Made by a program: the position numbers and the translations under genes. The notes beneath the pieces were generated by a model. It made no database searches. It saw only the letters and a program-made list of their open reading frames with translations, and was not told where the DNA came from. Positions 1 to 6,916 of a stretch of 7,808 nt of DNA are shown one piece after another; position 1 is the stretch's first letter; every line of letters starts with the position of its first letter. This stretch comes from an uncultured Ruminococcus sp. (GTDB lineage Bacteria > Bacillota > Clostridia > Oscillospirales > Acutalibacteraceae), in assembly GCA_902773265.1 (NCBI GenBank), contig CACYDZ010000208.1, forward strand, positions 1-7,808, written 5' to 3'.

Positions 1-38
1 AATATATATTATTATATTTATATAATAAAAATATAACA
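1..38. other. AT-only window end
   Basis: The first 36 bases contain only A and T. The stretch lies beyond the secA terminator. I see no gene or convincing promoter pair here; it is probably ordinary intergenic DNA or the upstream region of a gene outside the window. Confidence 0.4.
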
Positions 39-39
39 G

Positions 40-72
40 AAAATCCCTTGATTTTTTACATCAAGGGATTTT
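40..72 (-). terminator. secA intrinsic terminator (possibly bidirectional)
   Basis: A perfect 13-bp inverted repeat (40-52 with 60-72) encloses a 7-base loop. The core is ATCCCTTGAT with its complement. It begins 25 bases after the secA stop codon. On the minus strand the right arm ends in TTTT and runs into a U-rich tail (TTTTCTGTTATATTTTT). On the plus strand it is followed by TTTTTAT, so it could also stop a convergent transcript. Confidence 0.85.
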
Positions 73-97
73 TATCATTGCTTTGTTTTAAGTCATA

Positions 98-3034
98 TTA
101 TTCATTTTTACCGCAACACTTTTTGTATTTCTTTCCACTACCACAAGGACAAGGGTCATTTCTTCCTACTTTCCTTTTGTGGACTATCGATGATACACTT
201 GACGTACTGTTATCCGAACCACCGCTTGTCGATGTAGGCTTTGCCATCTGTTCACGTTTGATGACTACGCTGGCTTCCTGAATATTTTCCTGTTCTTCCT
301 CTTCGATTTCCTGTTCAATGACTTTGACTTCTTTCTCATCTGCATGGGAAACCGCTTCTTCTTTCGCTTTCTGCAACTCTTTAAGACGTTCTTCCCGAAT
401 GGCTTTTGCTCTTTCTATATCAGCAAGCTGTCTTTTCTGCACTTCTGCTATCTTCTTCGGAGCAGACAGACATAATTTAGCGGTATTCTCACGGATAGAG
501 GCTATCATCTGGTCGAACATCTCAAAGCCTTCAAAACGATATTCAACAACAGGGTCTTTCTGTCCGTATGCTCTCAGACGTATGCCCTGTTTCAGGTTTT
601 CCATGTCATCAATATGTTGCATCCAGTAGGTGTCAACACTCTTGAGCAGATAAACACGTTCCATTTCCCTCATGGTCTCTTCGGGAAGCAGTTTTTCATT
701 TTCTTCGTAAATCTCATGTGCCTTGCCTTGAATAAGTTCTATCAGATGACTGTTTTCCATGTCTGCCAGTTCGTCAAGTGTGAAGTCCAGACAATCATCA
801 TCTTCTTCCAGTATCCAACCTGTATAGTAATCTTTCAGACTGGTCAGATTCCACTGCTCTCTGAGAATTTCATTATCACAATACAGTTTTACGGTTTCTT
901 CGATGTTCTCATTAATCATCTTGACAATGAATTCCTTGACATCTTCACCGTTGAGAACCTGGTCACGCTGTGTGTAAATAATCTCTCTCTGCTTGTTCAT
1001 GACATCGTCATACTGCAACACATTCTTACGGATACCAAAGTTTCGGCTTTCTACCTGTTTCTGGGAATTCTCAATAATGTTGGACAGCAGTCTGTTTTCT
1101 ATCGGCATATCCTCGGGTGTGTTCATTCTTTCCATTACGGACTGCATTTTCTCTCCGCCGAACAATCTCATCAAATCGTCCTCCGTGGAAAGATAGAAAC
1201 GGCTTCTTCCCGGGTCACCCTGACGGCCTGAACGTCCTCTGAGCTGATTGTCAATTCGTCTTGATTCGTGACGCTCTGTACCGATAATGTACAGTCCGCC
1301 TGCCTCCCTGACTTCGTCCGCTTCATCTTTCAGTTCTTCCTTGAACTTCTGGTTGAGTTCCTGGAAAGTCTTTCTGGCATTGAGAATTTCTTCATCTTCC
1401 GTATAGCCGTAACTGGTAGCCTGTGCTACCATTTCCTCGTCATAGCCCTGTTTTCTCATTTCGGAAAGTGCCATGTACTCCGCATTACCGCCTAAAATAA
1501 TATCTGTACCACGTCCTGCCATGTTGGTAGCAATTGTGACGGCTCCCTTTTTACCTGCCTGTGCGACAATCTCTGCTTCTTTCTCGTGCTGTTTGGCATT
1601 AAGGACATTGTGCTTGATACCTTTTCTTTTCAGCATGGAACTTAACAGCTCGGATTTCTCTATGGAGATTGTACCAACCAGTACGGGCTGTCCCTTTTCA
1701 TGACATTGGATGATATCTTCAATGACGGCATTATATTTGCCCTTTTCATTCTTGAAAATGAAATCGGGTTCATCAACTCTCTGTATAGGCTTGTTGGTGG
1801 GAATTTCGATAATGTCAAGTTCGTAAATTTCACCGAACTCTTCTTCTTCGGTCATTGCTGTACCTGTCATACCTGAAAGTTTCTTGTAAAGTCGGAAATA
1901 GTTTTGGAAAGTGATTGTAGCAAGGGTTTTGCTTTCGTTTTCGATTTTGACACCCTCTTTTGCTTCAATCGCCTGATGTAGTCCTTCGTTATATCTTCTG
2001 CCGTACATCAGACGACCTGTGAACTCATCAACAATAATGACTTCACCGTCTTTGACAACATAGTCAATATCCAGTTGCATAGTACCGTGTGCCTTGATAG
2101 CCTGATTGACATGGTGCTGAATGGTAAGATTATCGGGGTCTGTGAGGTTGTCTATACCGAAATACGCTTCTACTTTCTTGACACCCGCCTGTGTCAGTGT
2201 AGCCGTTTTGGCTTTTTCGTCAATAACATAATCAATGTCATTTTCTTTATAGTAGTCTTCCTTGTCTTCCTTGGCATCGATTTCCGCAAACTTTTCATAT
2301 TTCAAGGTACGGGCAAGCTTGTCTGCTTTCTCATACAAATCCGTTGACTTATCTCCCTGTCCTGAAATAATCAACGGTGTTCTTGCTTCGTCAATCAGAA
2401 TGGAGTCAACTTCATCGACTATCGCAAATGCATGACCTCTCTGTACTTTCCTCTCTTTATAGACAACCATGTTATCTCTCAGATAGTCAAAACCGAGTTC
2501 ATTGTTTGTACCATAGGTAATATCGGCATTGTATGCTTTTTTTCTCTGTTCACTGTCAAGGTCATGCACGATAAGTCCTACCGTCAGGCCGAGATAGTTG
2601 TAAAGCTTTCCCATCCATTCAGAGTCACGCTTTGCGAGGTAATCGTTGACAGTAACAACATGGACACCTTTTCCCGTAAGTCCGTTAAGATACGCAGGCA
2701 GTGTTGCCACAAGCGTTTTACCTTCACCTGTACGCATTTCGGCAATTCTTCCCTGATGCAAGACAATTCCGCCGATAATCTGCACAGGATAATGACGCAT
2801 TCCCAGTACTCTGTCGGACGCTTCACGACATACCGCAAAAGCATCAGGCAAAATATCGTCCAGTGTTTCGCCCTCAGCCAGTCTTTTTTTGAGGATATTT
2901 GTCTGGTCTTTCAGTTCTTCCTCTGTCATTGCCTTGTACTTCTCTTCTAAGGCCAGCACCTTGTTCATAATCGGTTTAACCCGCTTCAATTCTTTCTTAC
3001 TGTAGTTACCAAACAAAGCCTTAAAAAAACTCAT
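98..3034 (-). CDS. secA: Protein translocase ATPase subunit SecA
   Basis: SecA is the cytoplasmic and membrane-associated ATPase that pushes unfolded preproteins through the SecYEG channel. The 978-residue product has the family order: first nucleotide-binding domain with Walker A (MRTGEGKT, about 100-107) and DEVD box (207-210); a preprotein crosslinking segment; second nucleotide-binding domain with NMAGRGTD (504-511) and [13 protein letters not shown] (597-609); and helical scaffold and wing (about 620-860). A charged, then Ser/Thr-rich linker (about 865-950) leads to a SEC-C zinc motif with C962, C964, C973 and C974 (C-x-C-x8-CC). The frame stays open upstream to 3118, but GAGGAGG at 3045-3051 lies 10 bases before the ATG at 3034. 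A promoter at 3098-3126 overlaps the upstream extension, so the start at 3034 ([10 protein letters not shown]) is preferred. It appears monocistronic, with its own promoter and terminator. It looks intact and is the housekeeping SecA type. Confidence 0.97.
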   Translation of the reverse strand: MSFFKALFGNYSKKELKRVKPIMNKVLALEEKYKAMTEEELKDQTNILKKRLAEGETLDDILPDAFAVCREASDRVLGMRHYPVQIIGGIVLHQGRIAEMRTGEGKTLVATLPAYLNGLTGKGVHVVTVNDYLAKRDSEWMGKLYNYLGLTVGLIVHDLDSEQRKKAYNADITYGTNNELGFDYLRDNMVVYKERKVQRGHAFAIVDEVDSILIDEARTPLIISGQGDKSTDLYEKADKLARTLKYEKFAEIDAKEDKEDYYKENDIDYVIDEKAKTATLTQAGVKKVEAYFGIDNLTDPDNLTIQHHVNQAIKAHGTMQLDIDYVVKDGEVIIVDEFTGRLMYGRRYNEGLHQAIEAKEGVKIENESKTLATITFQNYFRLYKKLSGMTGTAMTEEEEFGEIYELDIIEIPTNKPIQRVDEPDFIFKNEKGKYNAVIEDIIQCHEKGQPVLVGTISIEKSELLSSMLKRKGIKHNVLNAKQHEKEAEIVAQAGKKGAVTIATNMAGRGTDIILGGNAEYMALSEMRKQGYDEEMVAQATSYGYTEDEEILNARKTFQELNQKFKEELKDEADEVREAGGLYIIGTERHESRRIDNQLRGRSGRQGDPGRSRFYLSTEDDLMRLFGGEKMQSVMERMNTPEDMPIENRLLSNIIENSQKQVESRNFGIRKNVLQYDDVMNKQREIIYTQRDQVLNGEDVKEFIVKMINENIEETVKLYCDNEILREQWNLTSLKDYYTGWILEEDDDCLDFTLDELADMENSHLIELIQGKAHEIYEENEKLLPEETMREMERVYLLKSVDTYWMQHIDDMENLKQGIRLRAYGQKDPVVEYRFEGFEMFDQMIASIRENTAKLCLSAPKKIAEVQKRQLADIERAKAIREERLKELQKAKEEAVSHADEKEVKVIEQEIEEEEQENIQEASVVIKREQMAKPTSTSGGSDNSTSSVSSIVHKRKVGRNDPCPCGSGKKYKKCCGKNE

Positions 3035-3044
3035 ATTGATAAAT

Positions 3045-3051
3045 CCTCCTC
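3045..3051 (-). promoter_or_regulatory. secA ribosome binding site
   Basis: GAGGAGG on the minus strand is a near-perfect Shine-Dalgarno sequence 10 bases before the ATG at 3034. It decides the start against the longer open frame that begins at 3118. Confidence 0.85.
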
Positions 3052-3097
3052 TTATGTATATGTGAACTTCTTCCGTTAAAGGTTCGTAATCCTGTAT

Positions 3098-3126
3098 ATT
3101 ATAACATACCTTTACCAAAAAATCAC
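3098..3126 (-). promoter_or_regulatory. secA promoter, sigma-A, extended -10
   Basis: On the minus strand, TATAAT (3098-3103) is preceded by TG in the extended -10 position (TGTTATAAT, 3098-3106). With a 17-base spacer, a weak -35 GTGATT (3121-3126) shares three of six bases with TTGACA. Transcription would start near 3091, giving a leader of about 55 to 60 bases before the secA ATG. The extended -10 likely compensates for the poor -35. Confidence 0.75.
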
Positions 3127-3146
3127 TACTAAACTATGAACAGATT

Positions 3147-3178
3147 AAAAAAAATCCGCACAACAACAGACTTTTTTT
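3147..3178 (-). terminator. Terminator-like hairpin after the glycosyltransferase gene
   Basis: Minus-strand bases 3178-3167 (seven A, then GTCTG) pair with 3158-3147 (CGGA, then eight T). This gives 12 pairs including two G-T wobbles, with an 8-base loop. It starts 12 bases after the glycosyltransferase stop codon. The stem is A-T rich, so it is weaker than the other terminators here, but its place and run of eight T fit intrinsic termination ahead of the secA promoter. Confidence 0.55.
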
Positions 3179-3189
3179 CATGAGTTTCG

Positions 3190-4338
3190 TTAATCTGTGA
3201 ACTTCGCACCGTATTTTTTATATACTTCCGCCAACTGATGATTAATATTTTCTATGGAATACTTTTCGGACAATCTTCGTGCTTCCCTGCTCATCTGCTG
3301 TGCAAGTTCGGGATTTCTGTATATCTCAAGAATTTTTTCTGCCATCTGTGAGTAATCATCAAGACTGACAAGATAACCGTTTACACCGTCTTCCACAACG
3401 TCCGCATTTCCCCTTACTCTGGTAGCGACTATCGGTTTTCCTATCGCTGACGCTTCTATAAGATTGACAGGCAATCCCTCTCTCCTGCTGGCGGAAACGG
3501 AAATATCACAGAGAGATACCAGATTGTGAATATCCCTTCTGTAACCTAAAAATTCTACTCTGTCCTGTAAATGCATTTCCTGGACAATCTGACGGTATTC
3601 TTCAATCATTCTCTGATGTCCTGGCAATAAGAGTTTAATAGTGGGAATATCTTTTTTCAGAATCTGTATCGCCTTGAATATCATTTCCTGATTCTTTCCC
3701 TTGACAATATCGGCAGGATAAATCAGCAGAAATTCATCATCACGATACCCATATTGTTTTCTCAGTTCGGCTTTTATCTGCGGTGTTGACGGTGTGAACT
3801 TCTGCAAATCCACCCCTACCCCGTTGATTCTGATAATGTCGTCCCTGACTTTGAATTTTTTACGTCTGGCAAGTTCGTAATCTTCGCTGTTGATGGTGAT
3901 AAGTGTGTCCGTATCACGGGCTAAAATTTTTTCTACGGGATAAAAAAACAACCAGTTCATCAACGGTGCTCCCTTGAAAAAATGAAATCCATGTGCTGTA
4001 TAAATCACTTTTGCCTTTGATTTCGCCCTTTTGTTCGCTACTCTCGCCGATACCGCTCCCATCGGTGTATGACAATGTACAATATCATAATTACCCTTTT
4101 TGATAATCTCTGTCAGTTCGGAAATCGCTTTCAGATTCTGCCGTCTGAACGGTGAACGCTGTAACGGAATAAAATAAAATTCGTGAACACCTCTGAAATC
4201 ATATCCGTCCTTGTCTGCTGAATTATCGTAACAGGAAACATCAACCGTATGCCCGTTCTGTTTCAGATAGTTGATGTAATTGGTATGAAACTGTCCTATA
4301 TGACTTCTGACATTGGCAACAAAAAGTATTTTCATCAT
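3190..4338 (-). CDS. Glycosyltransferase family 4, EpsD-like
   Basis: This is a predicted cytoplasmic GT-B fold, retaining glycosyltransferase of 382 residues, a normal length for GT4 enzymes. The N-terminal domain opens with KILFVANVRSHIGQF and carries HCHTPMGAVSARV (about 88-100) and YTAHGFHFFKGAP (about 113-125), a pattern I associate with EpsD-like enzymes of exopolysaccharide and capsule synthesis. The C-terminal domain has the GT4 E-x7-E signature (E287 to E295 in EGLPVNLIE) for nucleotide-sugar binding, then GKPIVAT. No signal peptide or membrane segment is seen. AAGGGAG at 4349-4355 lies 10 bases before the ATG at 4338; the next codon (4335) is also ATG, and an in-frame TTG at 4359 overlaps the ribosome binding site, so it is unlikely. 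No clear promoter was found. The sugar donor and acceptor cannot be read from sequence, and a link to the Kdo genes is only inference. Confidence 0.88.
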   Translation of the reverse strand: MMKILFVANVRSHIGQFHTNYINYLKQNGHTVDVSCYDNSADKDGYDFRGVHEFYFIPLQRSPFRRQNLKAISELTEIIKKGNYDIVHCHTPMGAVSARVANKRAKSKAKVIYTAHGFHFFKGAPLMNWLFFYPVEKILARDTDTLITINSEDYELARRKKFKVRDDIIRINGVGVDLQKFTPSTPQIKAELRKQYGYRDDEFLLIYPADIVKGKNQEMIFKAIQILKKDIPTIKLLLPGHQRMIEEYRQIVQEMHLQDRVEFLGYRRDIHNLVSLCDISVSASRREGLPVNLIEASAIGKPIVATRVRGNADVVEDGVNGYLVSLDDYSQMAEKILEIYRNPELAQQMSREARRLSEKYSIENINHQLAEVYKKYGAKFTD

Positions 4339-4386
4339 TAACAATAAACTCCCTTGCAAAATTCATAATTTTTCCTGAAAAAAGTG

Positions 4387-4415
4387 TTGACATTTTCTAT
4401 ATCAACTGTTATAAT
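4387..4415 (+). promoter_or_regulatory. tRNA promoter, full sigma-A consensus
   Basis: TTGACA (4387-4392) and TATAAT (4410-4415) are separated by exactly 17 bases, and TG at 4407-4408 adds an extended -10. All six bases match consensus in both boxes. The predicted start near 4422 lies about 13 bases before the tRNA. A strong promoter is expected for a stable RNA gene. Confidence 0.93.
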
Positions 4416-4434
4416 ATTCAGGCAGTCAAGAAAC

Positions 4435-4511
4435 GGATTGTTAGCTCAGTTGGTTAGAGCAACCGGCTCATAACCGGTAGGTCCCGGGTTCGAGTCCCTG
4501 ACAATCCACCA
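4435..4511 (+). tRNA. tRNA with CAU anticodon (elongator Met, or Ile2 read by lysidine)
   Basis: A complete cloverleaf is visible. The perfect 7-bp acceptor stem is GGATTGT (4435-4441) with ACAATCC (4501-4507). The D arm is GCTC/GAGC (4444-4460), and the anticodon stem is ACCGG/CCGGT with loop CTCATAA, anticodon CAT at 4469-4471. The variable loop has five bases, the T loop is TTCGAGT, the discriminator is A (4508), and CCA is encoded (4509-4511). The initiator type is excluded: the three G-C pairs typical of its anticodon stem are absent, and acceptor pair 1-72 is normal. Elongator Met and Ile2 (CAU modified to lysidine by TilS) share this anticodon and cannot be told apart with certainty by eye. 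The second T-stem pair is a C-T mismatch (4485 with 4499), a small defect that may be tolerated. It is a single gene with its own promoter and terminator. Confidence 0.95.
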
Positions 4512-4563
4512 TTTATTTTTGTTTAATCTATCCGATTTGGGAATGTAAAAGACAATCCACCAT
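4500..4563. repeat. 13-bp direct repeat of the tRNA 3' end
   Basis: GACAATCCACCAT occurs at 4500-4512, covering the 3' acceptor strand and CCA of the tRNA, and again at 4551-4563. The copies are 51 bases apart. The 38 bases between them hold no gene, and nothing before the second copy folds as a tRNA. It may be the scar of a lost tandem tRNA or an attachment-site-like duplication. The coordinates span both copies. Confidence 0.7.
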
Positions 4564-4570
4564 ACGCTTT

Positions 4571-4603
4571 GAATACCCCGAAAAATCGGGGTATTCTTTT
4601 TTT
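4571..4603 (+). terminator. tRNA intrinsic terminator
   Basis: A perfect 10-bp stem, GAATACCCCG (4571-4580) with CGGGGTATTC (4587-4596), closes a 6-base loop and is followed directly by seven T (4597-4603). This is a textbook rho-independent terminator on the plus strand, 60 bases after the tRNA. The reverse direction lacks a useful T run. Confidence 0.93.
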
Positions 4604-4605
4604 CG

Positions 4606-4628
4606 CCCCGATTTCGGGGTTCCTTTTT
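4606..4628 (+). terminator. Second, weaker plus-strand hairpin
   Basis: CCCCG (4606-4610) pairs with CGGGG (4615-4619) around a 4-base loop, followed by TTCCTTTTT. It sits two bases after the T run of the main terminator and could be a backup. Its left arm (CCCCGATTT, 4606-4614) can instead pair with 4583-4591 of the first hairpin. Confidence 0.5.
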
Positions 4629-4634
4629 ATTTTG

Positions 4635-4672
4635 TAAAGAAACCGAGTTCTGTATTCAACTCGGTTTCTTTA
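4635..4672 (-). terminator. kds operon terminator, symmetric
   Basis: A perfect 15-bp stem (4635-4649 with 4658-4672) with an 8-base loop lies 4 bases past the kdsC stop codon. Its arms are AAAGAAACCGAGTT and AACTCGGTTTCTTT, so in either direction the 3' arm ends T-rich. The T-rich segment is part of the stem, and no long T run follows on the minus strand. It therefore likely serves both the kds operon and, as backup, the converging tRNA transcript. Confidence 0.78.
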
Positions 4673-4676
4673 TATT

Positions 4677-5162
4677 TTATTTACTTTTTGCCTCAAAAAT
4701 TTTGTCAAGTATCTCCCTGACAGCACCATCTCCGCCTTTGTGTGTGCAGATATAGTCAGCCGTTTCCACCACACTTCTTACAGCATCAAACGGACACGCT
4801 GAATATCCGCATTGTTTCATACATTCAAGGTCATTTTCATCATCTCCTATATAGACTACTTCTGACCACTTGTAATTGTACTTTTTCACAAGATTTTCAA
4901 GTACAGCAACTTTATCGGTTACATTTTGAAATACTTCGCTGATTTTCAAGATTTTAGCACGGTTCTCGACAATTTCAGAATTTCTTCCGGTAATAATTGC
5001 CGTCTTTATTCCATAGTCTTCACACTTTACCAATGCGTAGCCGTCTTTTACATTGAACGCTTTCATCATTTCGCCCTCTGCTCCGACATAAATCTTGCCG
5101 TCTGTCATTGTGCCATCTACATCCATGACAAAAAGTCTGACTTCTTTCAATTCCACTGACAT
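4677..5162 (-). CDS. kdsC: Kdo 8-phosphate phosphatase KdsC
   Basis: KdsC hydrolyses 3-deoxy-D-manno-octulosonate 8-phosphate to Kdo and phosphate, the third step of CMP-Kdo synthesis, in the cytoplasm. The 161-residue protein is a compact HAD-family phosphatase without a large cap domain. Motif I is DVDGTMTD with nucleophile D14 and acid/base D16; motif II is TGR at T58; the motif III lysine is K84; motif IV is GDDENDLE with D107 and D111. The C-terminal GGDGAVRE (143-150) matches the conserved KdsC tail. The start at 5162 is chosen because AAGGA (5172-5176), which overlaps the kdsD stop codon, is 9 bases upstream. The in-frame ATG at 5171 directly abuts that site with no spacing. It is the last gene of the operon, 12 bases after kdsD. 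Members of this family can be promiscuous, but the context makes KdsC the best call. Confidence 0.94.
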   Translation of the reverse strand: MSVELKEVRLFVMDVDGTMTDGKIYVGAEGEMMKAFNVKDGYALVKCEDYGIKTAIITGRNSEIVENRAKILKISEVFQNVTDKVAVLENLVKKYNYKWSEVVYIGDDENDLECMKQCGYSACPFDAVRSVVETADYICTHKGGDGAVREILDKIFEAKSK

Positions 5163-5174
5163 ATCTTTCATTCC

Positions 5175-6146
5175 TTATAAAACAATTCCTGCACTGATAA
5201 TGTCATTAATTCTGATAGTTCCCTGCAATATACCGTCATCTACAACAGGCAATGCAGATATGTTTTTATCTTTCATCTTCTTCAGGGCTTCGACTGCCAG
5301 TACCTTGCTTTCCACTGTGAACGGCTGACTGCTCATCAGTGAATTGATAGTTACCGTATAAACATCTATTTTTTCGTTGCTTAACGCTCTGCGTAAATCA
5401 CCGTCTGTAAATACACCTTTCAGTTTGTTGCCGTCAACAATATTGACAATGCCTAACGCTTTTTTGCTCATGACTAAAATCGCATCACGCAACAATGCTC
5501 CTGAATGAATGACAGGGTTTTCTTCCCCTTTGTGCATAATATCTCCCACAGTATACAGCAATTTCTTTCCCAATGACCCTGCCGGGTGAAATAAAGCAAA
5601 ATTTTCTTCATTAAACCCATAAATCTTGGACGCACATACCGCCAAAGCGTCACCGAATGCCAATGCCACTGTTGTACTTGAGGTCGGTGCAAGGTTCATG
5701 GCACACGCTTCCCTGAAAGGCGGAAATACAAAACTGTAATCACTGTTCTGTATCAGAGTAGATTTGGGATTTCCTGATATTCCCACAAGTGTTGCACCAA
5801 TAATTTTCAGGCTGGGAATTAATTTGGTAACTTCTTCACTCTCTCCTGAAAAGGAAATCGCAATGACAATATCATCATCTCTTACCATGCCTAAATCACC
5901 ATGTTGTGCTTCGGCGGGGTGCAGAAAAAATGACGGCGTTCCCAGACTTGACATGGTTGCTGAAATTTTTGTACCGATGTGTCCGGGTTTTCCCATACCT
6001 GTAATGATGACTTTGCCTTTACAGTTGACTATCAGATTGACGATTTTAATGAAATTCTCATCAAGAGCATTTCTGGTGATTTCCAATGCTCTTATTTCTG
6101 TATCAAATAATTTTCGCCCTTCGGCAATAATGTCTGTTTCATTCAT
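5175..6146 (-). CDS. kdsD: Arabinose 5-phosphate isomerase KdsD/KpsF family
   Basis: This enzyme interconverts D-ribulose 5-phosphate and D-arabinose 5-phosphate, supplying the substrate of KdsA. The 323-residue protein (E. coli KdsD has about 328) has an N-terminal SIS sugar-isomerase domain (about 40-185) followed by two CBS domains (about 203-260 and 268-323). Residues aligning with the E. coli catalytic set K59, E111, E152 and H193 are K53, E105, E146 and H187, all at a constant offset of six. Conserved blocks include GMGKPGHIG, HGDLGMV, SFSGESEE, APTSSTT and GVFTDGDLRRA. The proline in GMGKPGHIG replaces the serine of E. coli. GGGCGG (6156-6161) favours the ATG at 6146; an ATG at 6152 is also possible. 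Either start overlaps the end of kdsA (by 8 or 14 bases), indicating translational coupling. The KpsF (capsule) and KdsD (LPS) paralogues have the same domains, so the symbol does not imply LPS. Confidence 0.94.
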   Translation of the reverse strand: MNETDIIAEGRKLFDTEIRALEITRNALDENFIKIVNLIVNCKGKVIITGMGKPGHIGTKISATMSSLGTPSFFLHPAEAQHGDLGMVRDDDIVIAISFSGESEEVTKLIPSLKIIGATLVGISGNPKSTLIQNSDYSFVFPPFREACAMNLAPTSSTTVALAFGDALAVCASKIYGFNEENFALFHPAGSLGKKLLYTVGDIMHKGEENPVIHSGALLRDAILVMSKKALGIVNIVDGNKLKGVFTDGDLRRALSNEKIDVYTVTINSLMSSQPFTVESKVLAVEALKKMKDKNISALPVVDDGILQGTIRINDIISAGIVL

Positions 6147-6915
6147 CTTCATGCACCGCCCTATAAATTTTGATAAGGCGGGTAAGCATTGCCTCCACTT
6201 TATCAAGATATACCATATTGGCACCGTCTGAAAGTGCATTTTCGGGGTCAGGGTGAGTTTCCATAAATATGCCGTCAACACCTATGGCAATAGCTGATTT
6301 TGCCAACGGTTCGGCAAATTCCCTGTTACCGCCTGTTGCTGTACCGTTGCCACCCGGTTTCTGTACACTGTGCGTTGCGTCAAATATTACAGGAAATCCG
6401 AAACTTTTCATCTCTACAAGTCCTGTCATATCTACCACAAGATTATTATACCCAAAACAGGTACCTCTTTCACACAGCATTAAATTACTGTTGATATCTT
6501 TAATCTTATTGATACAGTTAATCATATCCCACGGAGCAAGAAACTGTGCTTTTTTGATATTGATGGCTTTGCCTGTTTTTGCCGCTGCTACCAATAAGTC
6601 CGTCTGTCGGCAAAGAAATGCGGGTATCTGTACAATATCAGCAACTTGTCCCACTAAGTCCGCCTGATTGGGTTCGTGGATATCGGTAGCAATCTTTACA
6701 CCGACACTTTCTTTGATATCGGATAAAATCTGTAAACCTTTTTCCAGTCCCGGCCCTCTGTAACTTTTGATAGATGTTCGGTTGGCTTTATCGTAGGAGG
6801 CTTTAAAAGTAAATGGTATGCCTAATTTGTCGGTAATCTCCTTTAAGCGAACCGCAATCATTTGTGCATTTTCTTTTGATTCAATGACGCAAGGCCCTGC
6901 TATCAGCTTGAACAT
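6139..6915 (-). CDS. kdsA: Kdo 8-phosphate synthase KdsA, metal-dependent type
   Basis: KdsA condenses phosphoenolpyruvate with arabinose 5-phosphate to give Kdo 8-phosphate. The 258-residue TIM barrel has the family blocks FKASYDKANRTS, RGPGLEKGL, TDIHEP, QIPAFLCRQTDLL, ERGTCFGYNNLVVDM and FDATHSVQ. The metal ligands known from the Aquifex enzyme (C11, H185, E222, D233) correspond to C9, H182, E219 and D230. The AGPC start motif, with Cys where E. coli has Asn, places it in the metal-dependent class. ANRTS and the Kdo8P synthase blocks argue against the related DAHP synthase. GGAGAG (6923-6928) lies 7 bases before the ATG, inside the 3' end of kdsB; only one base separates the kdsB stop from this start. 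The 3' end overlaps kdsD. Confidence 0.97.
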   Translation of the reverse strand: MFKLIAGPCVIESKENAQMIAVRLKEITDKLGIPFTFKASYDKANRTSIKSYRGPGLEKGLQILSDIKESVGVKIATDIHEPNQADLVGQVADIVQIPAFLCRQTDLLVAAAKTGKAINIKKAQFLAPWDMINCINKIKDINSNLMLCERGTCFGYNNLVVDMTGLVEMKSFGFPVIFDATHSVQKPGGNGTATGGNREFAEPLAKSAIAIGVDGIFMETHPDPENALSDGANMVYLDKVEAMLTRLIKIYRAVHEDE

Positions 6916-6916
6916 T

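Noticed and set aside
614..1231. 205-codon open frame on the plus strand
   Set aside because: It lies entirely antisense to secA, whose protein is plainly conserved here, and shows no recognisable domain.
2432..2950. 172-codon open frame on the plus strand
   Set aside because: It is antisense to the SecA ATPase domain; its composition looks like a shadow of the real gene.
3035..3118. N-terminal extension of SecA by 28 codons
   Set aside because: The segment overlaps the extended -10 promoter and lies upstream of a strong ribosome binding site; SecA proteins normally begin near the MSFFKALFG position.
4339..4359. TTG start for the glycosyltransferase
   Set aside because: This start would lie at the ribosome binding site itself (AAGGGAG, 4349-4355). 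The ATG at 4338 has proper spacing and fits the family N-terminus.
4360..4434. Minus-strand promoter for the glycosyltransferase facing the tRNA promoter
   Set aside because: TTGACT and TATAAC-like boxes exist but no pair has acceptable spacing (the nearest is about 10 bases), so no promoter is claimed.
5764..6231. 155-codon open frame on the plus strand
   Set aside because: It is antisense to kdsD and the end of kdsA, with no family resemblance.
6139..6915. DAHP synthase instead of KdsA
   Set aside because: The motif set (KANRTS, QIPAFLCRQTDLL, FGYNNLVVDM) and the kds neighbours fit Kdo 8-phosphate synthase.
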